A DNA stretch of 49,267 bases from Spongiactinospora gelatinilytica (lineage in GTDB: Bacteria > Actinomycetota > Actinomycetes > Streptosporangiales > Streptosporangiaceae). This document shows positions 21,620 through 31,644 of this stretch, piece by piece. Where the stretch lies: assembly GCF_003236385.1 (NCBI RefSeq), contig NZ_POUA01000010.1:1-49267 (forward strand), in the 5' to 3' direction. The stretch's first letter is position 1. Each line of letters begins with the position of its first letter. The notes beneath the pieces are model-generated. The model saw only the letters and a program-made list of their open reading frames with translations, was not told the DNA's origin and did not search any database. Both the position numbers and the translations under genes were made by a program.

Positions 21620-21826
21620 CCGCCGCCCGCCCCGGACGGACACGGGGACGTTCCTTCTTTGTAGCGCTGTGGATGGATTGTCGGCTCTGTGCTGTGATAT
21701 GAGCAGGCGTGGCCATTGCGGCATGCTTGGCGCAGGCGGATACTCACCGCAGGGCCACCCCGCGGTGACGCCGGGTGTCGGGCCGCCCAGGTGCCGGTTC
21801 GCTGCGGGTCGCGGAGGAGGCTGGAA
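21620..21826 (+). other. Intergenic region after coaBC
   Basis: No reading frame is convincing here. It probably carries the promoter of the small gene at 21827, but no well-spaced -35/-10 pair could be fixed. Confidence 0.3.
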
Positions 21827-22195
21827 ATGCCGGTGAGCAGCACGGTCCGTGCACGCTGCCGGGCGCTGCTGCGGCCGGGGGAGGCCATTCGCTACATCTT
21901 CCCCGCGCTGTCGGTCGGCTCCCCGGGAGAGGCGCACTTCCTCGTCACCGTCACCGACACGTCCATCCTGGTGATCTCCACACGGATGTTCAGCAAGGAC
22001 CAGCCCGTCGCGGTCTACGCGGCCCATCCCCGCCACACCCGCCTGGGGCCGGTGGACCACTCGCTCGGCCCGGTGATCAGCCTGGGCGGGCTGTCGCTGG
22101 AGATCGACGAGGAGTACGTCCCGGTGGTGTGCGCGGCCGACGCCGAGGTGTTCGCCCCCGAGACCCTGCCCGCCGACCCGCTGCCGGACCTCTGA
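21827..22195 (+). CDS. Small conserved-looking protein of unknown function
   Basis: A 122-residue frame from ATG 21827, six bases after a strong GGAGGAGG ribosome-binding site (21813-21820). The upstream extension to 21716 is probably not translated. The product starts MPVSSTVRARCRALLRPGE and continues with beta-rich stretches such as AHFLVTVTDTSILVISTRMF and LGGLSLEIDEEYVPVVCA. The pattern, a lead-in helix and LRPGE followed by short strands, resembles small bacterial PH-like proteins, but the match is only structural impression. It lies between coaBC and metK, where most actinobacteria have no such gene. Confidence 0.7.
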   Translation: MPVSSTVRARCRALLRPGEAIRYIFPALSVGSPGEAHFLVTVTDTSILVISTRMFSKDQPVAVYAAHPRHTRLGPVDHSLGPVISLGGLSLEIDEEYVPVVCAADAEVFAPETLPADPLPDL

Positions 22196-22366
22196 ACGCC
22201 GGCATCCGCGCCGCAGGGGCGGCAAAGCGGGACGGATCGCCGGGCCACTCCGCGGATACGGCCGAGGCCGTACTATCGACGTAACCGGATCCCGGCCCGC
22301 GCGGCGTGACCTCATACGGCCGTGCCGGGTTTGATCCGGGTTTCGCCGTGCGACCTTAGGTCAAGC

Positions 22367-22372
22367 TACACT
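22367..22372 (+). promoter_or_regulatory. Candidate metK -10 element
   Basis: TACACT lies 77 bases before the metK start and fits the TAnnnT pattern. No strong -35 is present. A second TACTAT is at 22271-22276. No SAM riboswitch could be recognised in the 254-base leader. Confidence 0.3.
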
Positions 22373-22449
22373 GCGGCGAAGCATTTGTGGCGTGCCCCCC
22401 GCGCGCCGCACCCCACCCGTCAGCAGCCGCTGCATGAGGAGCCACTCAG

Positions 22450-23643
<1,194 letters not shown>

Positions 23644-23666
23644 CCGCCCACGGCCACGAAGGACTC

Positions 23667-23718
23667 GCACTTCTCCGCCCCGCCGTCCTCGCCGCCGCGA
23701 GGGGCGGGGCGGAAGTGC
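23667..23718 (+). terminator. Strong terminator after metK
   Basis: GCACTTC..CGCCCCGCC (23667-23684) pairs with GGCGGGGCGGAAGTGC (23703-23718) with a two-base bulge. The apex pairs CCTCG (23687-23691) with CGAGG (23698-23702). Almost the whole 52-base segment is paired. It lies 24 bases after the metK stop codon and there is no T-tract. Confidence 0.8.
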
Positions 23719-23794
23719 GCGCACGCCTGGACATCCGGCGGCCGGCGTTCCAGGATTGGAAAACGCAGATCTTCGGGGAGTTGGTGACCTGCGC

Positions 23795-26107
23795 ATGATG
23801 CCGAGTGGGCGGCCCGCCCTGCCCGCCGACCCGACGACCTTCGTCGGCAGGCGGAGGGAGACCGCCGACATCCGGCGCACTCTGGAGAGATCCCGTCTGG
23901 TCACCCTGACCGGGATCGCCGGAGTGGGCAAGACCAGAGTCGCGTTGCGCGCGGCGGAGAGCATGCGCAGGGCCTTCGCCGACGGCGTGCTGTTCGTGGA
24001 GCTTTCCAGCCTGTCCGACCCCGACCGGCTGGCCCAGGTCGTCGCTCGGGCCCTGGAGATCCCCGACCAGTCGGTGCCCGATCTCGACATGCTCGCCGAC
24101 TACCTCGCCGACAAGCAGCTCCTGCTCGTCCTGGACACCTGCGAGCACCTGGTCGAGTCCTGCTCGCGCCTGGTGGGCGGGCTGCTGGCCGCCGCCAGGG
24201 GCCTGCGGGTGCTGGCCACCAGCAGGCAGCCGCTGGGCGCGCCCGGCGAGCACTGCCTGGTGATCCGGCCCATGGAGGTCCCCACCCCGGAGGCGGCCGA
24301 GTCCGTCCAGGAGCTGGCGGGCTGCGAGTCCGTCGCCCTCTTCCTGGACCGGGTGAGCGCGGTCGATCCCGGGTTCGAGCTGACCGAACAGAACGCCCTC
24401 GTGGTCGGCGAGCTGTGCCGCCGCCTGGACGGCATCCCCCTGGCCCTGGAACTGGCGGCGGGCCGGGTGCGGTCGCTGCCGATCGAGCGCATCCTGACCC
24501 TGCTCGACGAGCGGTTCTGGGCCGAAGAGGAGGACACCTGCGCGGATGACCCGCGCCACCGCACCATGCAGGCCGCGATCGCGTGGAGTCACGGCCTCTG
24601 CACCGGCGCCGAACGACTGCTGTGGTCGGGCCTTTCGGTTTTCCCCGGCCGTTTCGACCTCGCCGCGGCCGAGGCCGTGTGCGCCCAGGACGGCCTGCCC
24701 CCGCACGAGGTCTACCCGGCGCTGGACGGCCTGGTGGCCAAGTCGATCCTGGTGTGCATCAAGGGCCCGGACCGCACCACCTACCGGATGCCCGACAGCC
24801 TGCGCGAGTACGGCGCGGCGCAGATGCACGAGCACGACCGCCGCCGGGTGCTGCTGGCCCGCCACCGCGACCACTACGCCGAGCTGGCCGCCGCCGCCTC
24901 GGCGGTGCCGCCGCGCGGCGACCAGGCCGAGGAGTGGCAGCGGGTCCGCGAGGAGTGGCCCAACCTGCGGGCCGCGCTGGAGTTCTGCGCGACCGACCCG
25001 GCCGAGACCGACGACGGGGTCAAGCTCGTCATCACGCTGACCTTCCTGTGGGTCGCCTGCGGGATGGGCCGCGAGGGCCGGCACTACATGGAGTGGTTCG
25101 TCCGGGTGGCCAGGCTGGACGACGTGACCCGGGTACGACTCCTGCTGCTGCTCGCGTACGTGATGGTCGCCCAGGGCGATTTACGCACCTCCAGGCAGAC
25201 GCTCGACGAGTGCGCCGACCTGGTGTCGCGGATCGACGCTCCGCCCAGCCACGTCCACCTGGAGAAGATGCGCGGCACCCTGGCCTACGCCGAGGGCGAC
25301 CTCGCCGCCGCCGACGCCCACCTGACCGAGGCGATCGGCCGGCTGCGCGCCGGCGGGTCCCCGGACATCACGGTGCTTGCCGCGATGGTGGAGCTGGGCA
25401 TCACCCGGCTGTGGCTGGGGCGTCCCGACGACGCGGCCGGGGTGCTGCTGGAGTGCAAGCGCGAATGCGAGGACTCCGGCCAGTCGTGGGCGCGCTCGTG
25501 GGCCGACCTCGGGCTCAGCCTGGTGCTACGGGCGCGGGGCGAGCTGCCCGGCGCGCTCGCGCTGGCCAAGGAGGCGCTGCGCACCCAGCGGCGGCTGCAC
25601 GACGCCAGCGGCGCGTCCCTGTGCCTGGAGCTGGTGGCCTGGCTGGTCACCGGCCAGGAGGACCCCGCCTGGGCGGCCCGCCTGCTGCACGCATCGCACG
25701 GCACCTGGCGGCAGGTCCGCAGGCCCCTGTACGGCTCGCCGCACTTCCTGGCCGAGCACACCCGCTGCGAGGAGACCCTGCGCCGGGCGCTCGCGCCCGC
25801 CGAGTACGAGGAGGCCGCGGCCGAGGGCGGCGCGATGTCGATGGACGAGGCCATCGCCTACGCCCTCGGCGAGCGGCCCGGCGCGCCGCAGGCCGCCCCC
25901 AAGGAGCGTGTGACCCCGTTGTCCCCGCGGGAGCTGGAGGTCGCCGACCTGGTGGCCGACGGCCTGACCAACAAGGAGATCGCGCAACGGCTGGTGGTCG
26001 GCCGCCGTACGATCGACACCCACGTCGAGCACATCCTGGCCAAGCTCGACTTCTCCTCGCGCAGCCAGATCGCCGCCTGGGCGATCAGGCACCGGGAAGG
26101 AGGCTGA
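23795..26107 (+). CDS. NB-ARC-type ATPase LuxR-family regulator with TPR-like middle
   Basis: About 770 residues. The N-terminal NTPase domain has Walker A GIAGVGKT (residues 40-47) and Walker B LLLVLDTCEHL, with the STAND/NB-ARC sensor LDGIPLALELAA. A helical winged/TPR-like region fills ~330-690 (repeated Ala/Leu-rich helices, for example AHLTEAIGRLRAGGSPDIT). The C-terminal LuxR helix-turn-helix reads LSPRELEVADLVADGLTNKE and TIDTHVEHILAKLDF. Such regulators switch on target genes when a ligand and ATP bind. The start is taken as ATG 23795; TTG 23756 is possible. The target is unknown. It is followed two bases later by a shorter relative and is not part of the usual metK-priA block. Confidence 0.85.
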   Translation: MMPSGRPALPADPTTFVGRRRETADIRRTLERSRLVTLTGIAGVGKTRVALRAAESMRRAFADGVLFVELSSLSDPDRLAQVVARALEIPDQSVPDLDMLADYLADKQLLLVLDTCEHLVESCSRLVGGLLAAARGLRVLATSRQPLGAPGEHCLVIRPMEVPTPEAAESVQELAGCESVALFLDRVSAVDPGFELTEQNALVVGELCRRLDGIPLALELAAGRVRSLPIERILTLLDERFWAEEEDTCADDPRHRTMQAAIAWSHGLCTGAERLLWSGLSVFPGRFDLAAAEAVCAQDGLPPHEVYPALDGLVAKSILVCIKGPDRTTYRMPDSLREYGAAQMHEHDRRRVLLARHRDHYAELAAAASAVPPRGDQAEEWQRVREEWPNLRAALEFCATDPAETDDGVKLVITLTFLWVACGMGREGRHYMEWFVRVARLDDVTRVRLLLLLAYVMVAQGDLRTSRQTLDECADLVSRIDAPPSHVHLEKMRGTLAYAEGDLAAADAHLTEAIGRLRAGGSPDITVLAAMVELGITRLWLGRPDDAAGVLLECKRECEDSGQSWARSWADLGLSLVLRARGELPGALALAKEALRTQRRLHDASGASLCLELVAWLVTGQEDPAWAARLLHASHGTWRQVRRPLYGSPHFLAEHTRCEETLRRALAPAEYEEAAAEGGAMSMDEAIAYALGERPGAPQAAPKERVTPLSPRELEVADLVADGLTNKEIAQRLVVGRRTIDTHVEHILAKLDFSSRSQIAAWAIRHREGG

Positions 26108-26109
26108 CC

Positions 26110-27468
26110 ATGGCCGAGCGAAGGCCCGGCAACCTCCCCGCGGAGATGACCAGCTTCGTCGGCCGTACCGGTGAACTGGCCGCGGGCGGGCGGATGCTGA
26201 TGGGCGGGCGGCTGCTCACCGTGACCGGGCCGGCGGGCGTGGGCAAGAGCCGGCTGGCGCTGCGCGTCGCCGACGGCGTGCGCAGGCGCTTCCCCGACGG
26301 CCTGTGGCACGTCGAGCTGTCGCAGGTGGCGCCCGCGCACCTGCGTCCGGCCGGAGGGCCGGGCCCGGCCGCCGCCGTCGCCGCCGCCCTCGGGCGGCAC
26401 GGCGAGCACGCCGAGGACGGCGACGGGCTCGCCGAGGCGCTGGGCGACCGCAGGGCGCTGCTCGTGCTCGACACCTGCGAGCACCTGCCCACCGAGATCG
26501 GGCCGCTGGTGGAGGCGCTGCTCCGGGGCGCGCCCCGGGTACGCGTGCTGGCCACCGGCCGCAGCCCGCTCGGCCTGCCCGGCGAGCGGGTGCTGCGGCT
26601 GGACCCGCTGCCCCTCACCGACCCGGCCGACCCCGATCCCGCCTGCCCGTCCGTGGCGCTGTTCGCCGAGCGGGCCGTGGCCGTCGATCCGGACTTCTCG
26701 CTCACCTCGTGCGCCCTCACGGACGTCGCCCAGGTGTGCAGGTGCCTGGACGGCCTGCCGCTGGCGATCGAGCTGGCCGCGGCGCGCACCCGCTCGCTGT
26801 CCATCCCCGAGCTGCTGGAACGGCTCGACGACATGACCACCATGCCCGGCTGGGGCGCCCACACCGCCGCGCCCCGCCACCGCGACCTGCGCGCCGCCAT
26901 CGCCTGGAGCCACGAGCTGTGCCGCCCGGACCAGCGCACGCTTTGGGAGGCGCTGGCGGTGATCGAGGGCGAGTTCGGCGTGGAGGCCGCGCGCCGGGCG
27001 GTGACCCGCGAGGGCGTACTGGTGACCAGGCAGAGCCTGGACGAACTGGTGGACCGGTCGATCCTGCTCAGATCGGGCGATCCGGGCAGGCCGGGGCGCT
27101 ACCGGATGCTGGAGACCTACCGTCGTTTCTGGCTCGACCCGAACTTCGGCCGCCCCGGCCGCGCGGTGCTCGGCCACCGGCTCGGCGCCGGGCGGTGGAG
27201 CCGCCTCCCGCAGGGCGCGGCGGCGGTCCCGGCCCCCGCGCCGGTCCGGATCGGCCGGCCCGTGACGTCCACGCTGACCCCGCGTGAGCTGGAGGTCGCC
27301 GAGCTGATCGCGGAAGGGCTGTCCAATCCGCAGATCGCCGTGCGGCTGTTGATCGCCAAGCGTACTGTGGACGCGCACGTCCGGAACATCCTCGCCAAGG
27401 GCGGCCTCGCCTCCCGCACCCAAGTCGCCGCCTGGTTCGCCGAACGCACCCAATGGGCCGACGCCTAG
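26110..27468 (+). CDS. Compact LuxR-family NTPase regulator lacking the TPR middle
   Basis: A 452-residue relative of the preceding gene, starting two bases after its stop. It has NLPAEMTSFVGRTGELA, Walker A GPAGVGKS (residues 40-47), Walker B LLVLDTCEHLPTE and CLDGLPLAIELAAARTRSLS. The NTPase part then passes through YRMLETYRRFWLDPNFG directly to a short linker and the LuxR domain LTPRELEVAELIAEGLSNPQ with TVDAHVRNILAKGGL. The ~350-residue helical sensor region of its neighbour is missing. The junction is in frame and the HTH is intact, so this is a shortened but probably functional protein and may act with its neighbour as a pair (inference). Confidence 0.85.
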   Translation: MAERRPGNLPAEMTSFVGRTGELAAGGRMLMGGRLLTVTGPAGVGKSRLALRVADGVRRRFPDGLWHVELSQVAPAHLRPAGGPGPAAAVAAALGRHGEHAEDGDGLAEALGDRRALLVLDTCEHLPTEIGPLVEALLRGAPRVRVLATGRSPLGLPGERVLRLDPLPLTDPADPDPACPSVALFAERAVAVDPDFSLTSCALTDVAQVCRCLDGLPLAIELAAARTRSLSIPELLERLDDMTTMPGWGAHTAAPRHRDLRAAIAWSHELCRPDQRTLWEALAVIEGEFGVEAARRAVTREGVLVTRQSLDELVDRSILLRSGDPGRPGRYRMLETYRRFWLDPNFGRPGRAVLGHRLGAGRWSRLPQGAAAVPAPAPVRIGRPVTSTLTPRELEVAELIAEGLSNPQIAVRLLIAKRTVDAHVRNILAKGGLASRTQVAAWFAERTQWADA

Positions 27469-27544
27469 GCACTTTTCCGGATGTGCGATTTCTCCCGGGC
27501 CACAACACTATGTGAGGCCAGTGGGTGACGAGATGTGCCAATGT

Positions 27545-27599
27545 GTTTCCGCAGCGCTCAGGCGCCGAGCGGGAGGGGTCCCCCGCCGCCTGAGGAAAC
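27545..27599 (+). terminator. Large structured hairpin after the LuxR pair
   Basis: GTTTCC (27545-27550) pairs with GGAAAC (27594-27599). Inside it CTCAGGCG (27557-27564) pairs with CGCCTGAG (27587-27594, sharing one base with the outer arm), and a GC-rich apex GCGGGA/TCCCCCGC adds more pairs. It lies 77 bases after the second regulator stop. It is most likely a terminator, and the priA promoter region follows. Confidence 0.55.
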
Positions 27600-27667
27600 T
27601 AGGGTGGATCGCTCCAGTTCCGGGCGGCACCCACTGGCCAAAACACTTCCCGCCTTCGCGGGTCTGG

Positions 27668-27673
27668 TAGGAC
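27668..27673 (+). promoter_or_regulatory. Candidate -10 for a leaderless priA transcript
   Basis: TAGGAC ends six bases before the GTG start at 27680, the spacing seen for leaderless genes in actinobacteria. The last base deviates from TAnnnT, and no ribosome-binding site precedes the start. A similar element, TAGGGT, is at 27600-27605. Confidence 0.4.
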
Positions 27674-27679
27674 AGGTGC

Positions 27680-29821
27680 GTGAGCAAGGGGAGCGGCGCA
27701 CCGGGCGCGACGGACGCCGGCGGGGGAGAGCAGGGCGAGCTGATCGCCGCCCCCGTGCCCCCCGCGGCACGGCCGGGCGGCGGGGCCGCCAAGGGCGCGG
27801 TGGTGCCCGCCCCCACCTCGCCGGTGGCCAGAGTCGTCGTGGACAACCCGCTGCCGCACCTGGACCGCGAGTTCGACTACCTCGTCCCGGCGGCGCTGCA
27901 CGACAGCGCCGTGCCGGGGTGCCGGGTCCGGGTCAGGTTCGCGGGCAAGCTGCTGGACGGCTTCCTGCTGGAGCGCGCCGAGGACACCGAGCACACCGGC
28001 AGGCTGACCCCCCTGGAACGCGTCATCTCCCCGGAACCGGTGCTCACTCCCGAGATCGCCGCCCTCGCCCGCGCCGTGGCCGACCGCTACGCGGGCACCC
28101 GCGCCGACGTCCTGCGGCTGGCCGTACCGCCGCGCCACGCCCGCGTGGAGGCCGAGGCGCCGGCGGCCCCGCCGGAGGAGACCGGCCTGCCCGCCGACTC
28201 CGGGGCCGGGGTGTGGGACGCCTACCCGGCCGGGCCGTCGTTCCTGGCGGCGCTGGCCGACGGCCGCGCGCCGCGCGCGGTGTGGTCGGCGCTGCCGGGC
28301 GAGTGGGGCGGCCGGCCGCATCCCGCCCCTGAGTGGGCGGTGGCCGTGGCGGCGGCGGCCAGGGCGGCGCTGACGGGCGGCAGGGGCACGCTGGTGGCGG
28401 TGCCTGACGGCAAGGACGTGGCGCTGGCCGACGAGGCGCTGACGGCCGTCCTGGGGCCGGGCAGGCACGTCGCACTGACCGCCGACCTCGGCCCCGCCGA
28501 GCGTTACCGGCGCTGGCTGCGGGTGCTGCGCGGCCAGGTGCGGATCGTGGTGGGCACCCGCGCGGCGGTGTTCGCGCCGGTGCGCGACCTCGGTCTCGCG
28601 GTGGTGTGGGACGACGGCGACGACCTGCTCGCCGAACCGCTCGCCCCGTACCCCCACGCGCGCGAGGTGCTCGCCATCCGCGCCCACCGCTCCGGCGCGG
28701 GCCTGCTGATCGGCGGCTACGCGCGTACGGCGGAGGCCACCCGGCTGGTCGGCGAGCGGTGGGCGCGGCCGATCGTCGCCGCCCGCGCGACGGTCAGGGC
28801 GCGCGCCCCCCGGGTGCGGGCCGCCGGCGAGGACGCCGAACTTGCCCGCGACGAGGCCGCGCAGGCGGCGCGGCTGCCCACGCTCGCCTGGCGGGCGCTG
28901 CGGCAGGGCCTGGAACGCGGCCCGGTGCTCGTCCAGGTGCCGCGCCGGGGCTACCTGCCGGTGCTGGCCTGCCAGAACTGCCGGGCCGCGGCCCGCTGCC
29001 CCCAGGTGCCCGACGCGCCGGGCGGGCCGCGCTGCGGCGGGCCGCTGGCGCTGCGCGGCGGGCACGCCGTGCCGTACTGCCGGTGGTGCGGCAGGATCGC
29101 GGGGCAGTGGCGGTGCTCCTCCTGCGGCGCCACGCGGATGCGCGCCGCCGTGGTGGGCGCCCGGCGTACCGCCGAGGAGCTGGGCCGCGCCTTCCCGCAG
29201 GTGACGATCCGCACCTCGGGGCGTGACGGAGTGCTCGCGCGGGTCGGCGAGGGCAGGGCGCTGGTGGTGGCCACGCCCGGCGCCGAGCCGCACGCGGCGG
29301 GCGGTTACGCGGCGGGCGTGCTGCTGGACGCCTGGGCCCTGCTGGGCCGGCCCGACCTGCGCGCGGCCGAGGAGACCGTGCGCCGCTGGATGAACGCCGC
29401 CGCCCTGCTGCGCCCCGGCGCGGAGCTGGTCGTGCCCGCCGACGCGGGGCTGGCCGCCGTGCAGGCCCTGGTGCGCTGGGACCCGGTGACCCACGCCGAA
29501 CGCGAGCTGTCCGAGCGGATAGAACTCGCTTTCCCCCCGGCCGTGCGCCTGGCGTCGCTGACCGGGGTCCCCAAGGCGGTCAGGGAGCTCCTGGGCGAGG
29601 CCCGCCTGCCCGCCGCGGCCCAGGTGCTCGGCCCGGTGCCGGTGGACGCGCCACGCCGTACTACGGGCGAGGAAACCACCAGGGAGCGCGCGCTGATCCG
29701 CGTCCCGCGCGCGGACGGCACGGCGCTCGCCGCCGCCCTGAAGTCCGTCGCGGGCGCGCGTTCGGCGCGTAAGGCACCCGACGTCGTCCGGGTATGCGTC
29801 GATCCCGTTGAAGGGATCTAG
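27680..29821 (+). CDS. priA: PriA-like primosomal protein, probably non-helicase
   Basis: A 713-residue member of the actinobacterial PriA family. The N-terminal DNA-binding domain is present (VARVVVDNPLPHLDREFDYL, VRVRFAGKLLDGFLL). The motif I region reads GRGTLVAVPDGKDVALADEA, without the Gly-Lys-Thr P-loop, and the DEAH position reads AVVWDDGDDLLAEPL. ATP-driven unwinding is therefore unlikely, as noted for other actinobacterial PriA proteins. The zinc-binding region is retained (LACQNCRAAARC, CGGPL, CRWCGR, CSSCGA). It may act as a structural replication-restart factor. It is expected after metK in this phylum and ends 72 bases before the next gene. Confidence 0.88.
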   Translation: MSKGSGAPGATDAGGGEQGELIAAPVPPAARPGGGAAKGAVVPAPTSPVARVVVDNPLPHLDREFDYLVPAALHDSAVPGCRVRVRFAGKLLDGFLLERAEDTEHTGRLTPLERVISPEPVLTPEIAALARAVADRYAGTRADVLRLAVPPRHARVEAEAPAAPPEETGLPADSGAGVWDAYPAGPSFLAALADGRAPRAVWSALPGEWGGRPHPAPEWAVAVAAAARAALTGGRGTLVAVPDGKDVALADEALTAVLGPGRHVALTADLGPAERYRRWLRVLRGQVRIVVGTRAAVFAPVRDLGLAVVWDDGDDLLAEPLAPYPHAREVLAIRAHRSGAGLLIGGYARTAEATRLVGERWARPIVAARATVRARAPRVRAAGEDAELARDEAAQAARLPTLAWRALRQGLERGPVLVQVPRRGYLPVLACQNCRAAARCPQVPDAPGGPRCGGPLALRGGHAVPYCRWCGRIAGQWRCSSCGATRMRAAVVGARRTAEELGRAFPQVTIRTSGRDGVLARVGEGRALVVATPGAEPHAAGGYAAGVLLDAWALLGRPDLRAAEETVRRWMNAAALLRPGAELVVPADAGLAAVQALVRWDPVTHAERELSERIELAFPPAVRLASLTGVPKAVRELLGEARLPAAAQVLGPVPVDAPRRTTGEETTRERALIRVPRADGTALAAALKSVAGARSARKAPDVVRVCVDPVEGI

Positions 29822-29881
29822 TCGGCGGGTTTTCCGGCGTATCGCGAATCGCCCCGATTCGCCGCGCCCTCGGTAAGCCGT

Positions 29882-29887
29882 TAGTTT
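29882..29887 (+). promoter_or_regulatory. -10 element for a leaderless transcript of the first paralogue
   Basis: TAGTTT lies exactly six bases before the GTG start at 29894, and there is no ribosome-binding site. This is the classic layout of an actinobacterial leaderless gene whose mRNA begins at the start codon. Confidence 0.65.
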
Positions 29888-29893
29888 CTCCCT

Positions 29894-31606
29894 GTGTCGA
29901 TCGAATGGGTGAATAGGGCCATCGACGATCTGCGCGCCTGGGGGCGCGCACACGGCGTCGACGTGGACGTTGACGAAGCGCGGCTGCTCTGCGACTACGC
30001 GAGCGACTATCTGGAGGTCAGGCGGCTCGGCGACTTCGCCCCCGAGACCTTCGACGAACTGCTGCTCAGCATCTACCCGCGCAAGGTGATCGCCCCGCCG
30101 GAGAGCGCGCGCGAAACGCTCGCCGCCGCTCGCACACTGGTCGACTTCCTCCAGTCGGCCGGACACGTTCCCGGCTCCACCGCGGTGCGGATGAGGGCCA
30201 CGCTCGATCGCGTCGAGCCGGAGATGCCCGCCGCCCTCGCCGACACCTCGCGCTACGGCATGGCCAAGAGCATCTTCAGTGCGATCGGCCCCGAAGCGCT
30301 CGACGACCCGACGCCGGTGACCCTCGTTCCCGGGCAGCGCGCCGACGATGCCCAGGCCGGCGACGCCCACGAGCTGTGCGACTGCGCGTCCTGCTCGCCG
30401 CTGCCGGCCGTGCGGCTGGCCGGGCGCACCGGCCTGGCCGCCGCCGCCCGCGAGGTACCGCTGCTCGCCGACGCCCACCGGCTGGCCGAATGGATGCTCG
30501 CCGAGGGCCGCATCCCGACCGTCAAGGGCGGGCTGCGGGTGAAGGACGCCGCCGCGGCCTCCGCCGCGCTGGCGCTGCCCGAACCGGCGCTGCTGTGGGG
30601 CCTGGCCGTCCACACGGGCGTCCTGAAGGTCACCGGCGCGTCCGTCGCGGCGGGCGGCGGGTTCGCCCCGCCCGCGGCGCGCGCCGACGACGACCTGCTC
30701 GACCTGTGGGCCGGCACGGTGAAGTTCCTGGTCGAGCGGGCCACCGCCGGGCGGGTGACCGGCAGCCCCGCCCTGGACGACCGGCTCTACGACCTCTGCG
30801 ACATGCTCTACCGGGTCCAGGTGCCGGTCATGACCCAGGTGGTCGCCGACCGCCTGGCCGAGACCGGGGCGGCCGGCGAGGGCGGAGAGGCCGATGCGGC
30901 CCCCGACTTCGGCCGGGCCGTGGCCCGGCTGGCCTACTGCGGGCTCGTCGAGGTCATCGAAGGCGACATGCTGACGCTGACCCCGCTCGGCGTGTGGGGG
31001 ATGCGCGAGCTGTACCGCGACCTCGGCATCGACGCCCCTGAGGCCCCCGACCTCGCCGGGGCGGGCGCGCACGACCTGATCGACGCGCTGCTCAGCGGGG
31101 CGCCCGCCGAGCAGGCCGAACAGGACATCTCCCGATGGCTGGCGCACCGCACCCCCGAAGGCGCGGCGGCCGACCTGCTCGCCGCCGCCGGCGGCAAGCC
31201 CGCGGTGGCCCGCGGCCTGGCGGTGACCATCGTGGACCGGCTGGGCCCGGAGGCCGAGCCCGCCGTACGCGGCCACCTGGCCGACCCGGAGCTGCGCCCG
31301 TACGTCATCCACTGGCTCACCTCGCGCGGCCTGCCCACCCCCGCGCTCACCCAGGAGGAGCTGCTGTGGATGAGCGTGGACATGCTGGCCCTCGCGATGC
31401 CGGCGGCCGGCGACGACCTCGACGAGTTCGCCGCCAACATCGCCGCCTCCGGCCCGCCCGCCCACATGATCGAGGAGATGTGGCGGGTCGATCACCCCGA
31501 TGTCGCCGAGGTCCTGGAGTTGCTGGGCAGGGCGCTGACCGACGACACGGTGGCCAAGATCGCGCGCAAGGCGGCCTTCAAAGCGCGGTCCCGATCCATC
31601 GGATGA
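29894..31606 (+). CDS. Protein of unknown function with CxCxxC motif and HEAT-like tail, paralogue 1
   Basis: A 570-residue soluble protein of no recognised family. Residues 1-~135 form a helical domain (AIDDLRAWGRAHGVDVDVDE, FDELLLSIYPRKVIAPPESA) that its neighbour lacks. A cysteine cluster CDCASC (Cys162, Cys164, Cys167) follows an acidic linker and could bind zinc or iron. The middle has repeats of the form PLLADAHRLAEWMLAEGR and LLWGLAVHTGVLKVTG. A winged-helix-like segment (VARLAYCGLVEVIEGDMLTL) leads to a C-terminal part with HEAT-like helices (RGLAVTIVDRLGPEAEPAV) and the tail KIARKAAFKARSRSIG. The gene lies between priA and def and is followed 38 bases later by a paralogue. It may have a housekeeping or regulatory role; no catalytic motif is visible. 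Confidence 0.85.
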   Translation: MSIEWVNRAIDDLRAWGRAHGVDVDVDEARLLCDYASDYLEVRRLGDFAPETFDELLLSIYPRKVIAPPESARETLAAARTLVDFLQSAGHVPGSTAVRMRATLDRVEPEMPAALADTSRYGMAKSIFSAIGPEALDDPTPVTLVPGQRADDAQAGDAHELCDCASCSPLPAVRLAGRTGLAAAAREVPLLADAHRLAEWMLAEGRIPTVKGGLRVKDAAAASAALALPEPALLWGLAVHTGVLKVTGASVAAGGGFAPPAARADDDLLDLWAGTVKFLVERATAGRVTGSPALDDRLYDLCDMLYRVQVPVMTQVVADRLAETGAAGEGGEADAAPDFGRAVARLAYCGLVEVIEGDMLTLTPLGVWGMRELYRDLGIDAPEAPDLAGAGAHDLIDALLSGAPAEQAEQDISRWLAHRTPEGAAADLLAAAGGKPAVARGLAVTIVDRLGPEAEPAVRGHLADPELRPYVIHWLTSRGLPTPALTQEELLWMSVDMLALAMPAAGDDLDEFAANIAASGPPAHMIEEMWRVDHPDVAEVLELLGRALTDDTVAKIARKAAFKARSRSIG

Positions 31607-31632
31607 CGTACGCGGCTGTGGCCGGTGTGCAG

Positions 31633-31638
31633 TAAGTT
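31633..31638 (+). promoter_or_regulatory. -10 element for a leaderless transcript of the second paralogue
   Basis: TAAGTT ends six bases before the GTG start at 31645. The spacing is identical to that before the first paralogue at 29894. This suggests the second gene has its own promoter rather than depending only on read-through. Confidence 0.6.
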
Positions 31639-31644
31639 TCGTGA

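Noticed and set aside
22196-22449. SAM riboswitch upstream of metK
   Set aside because: None of the SAM-I, II or IV core patterns could be recognised in the leader.
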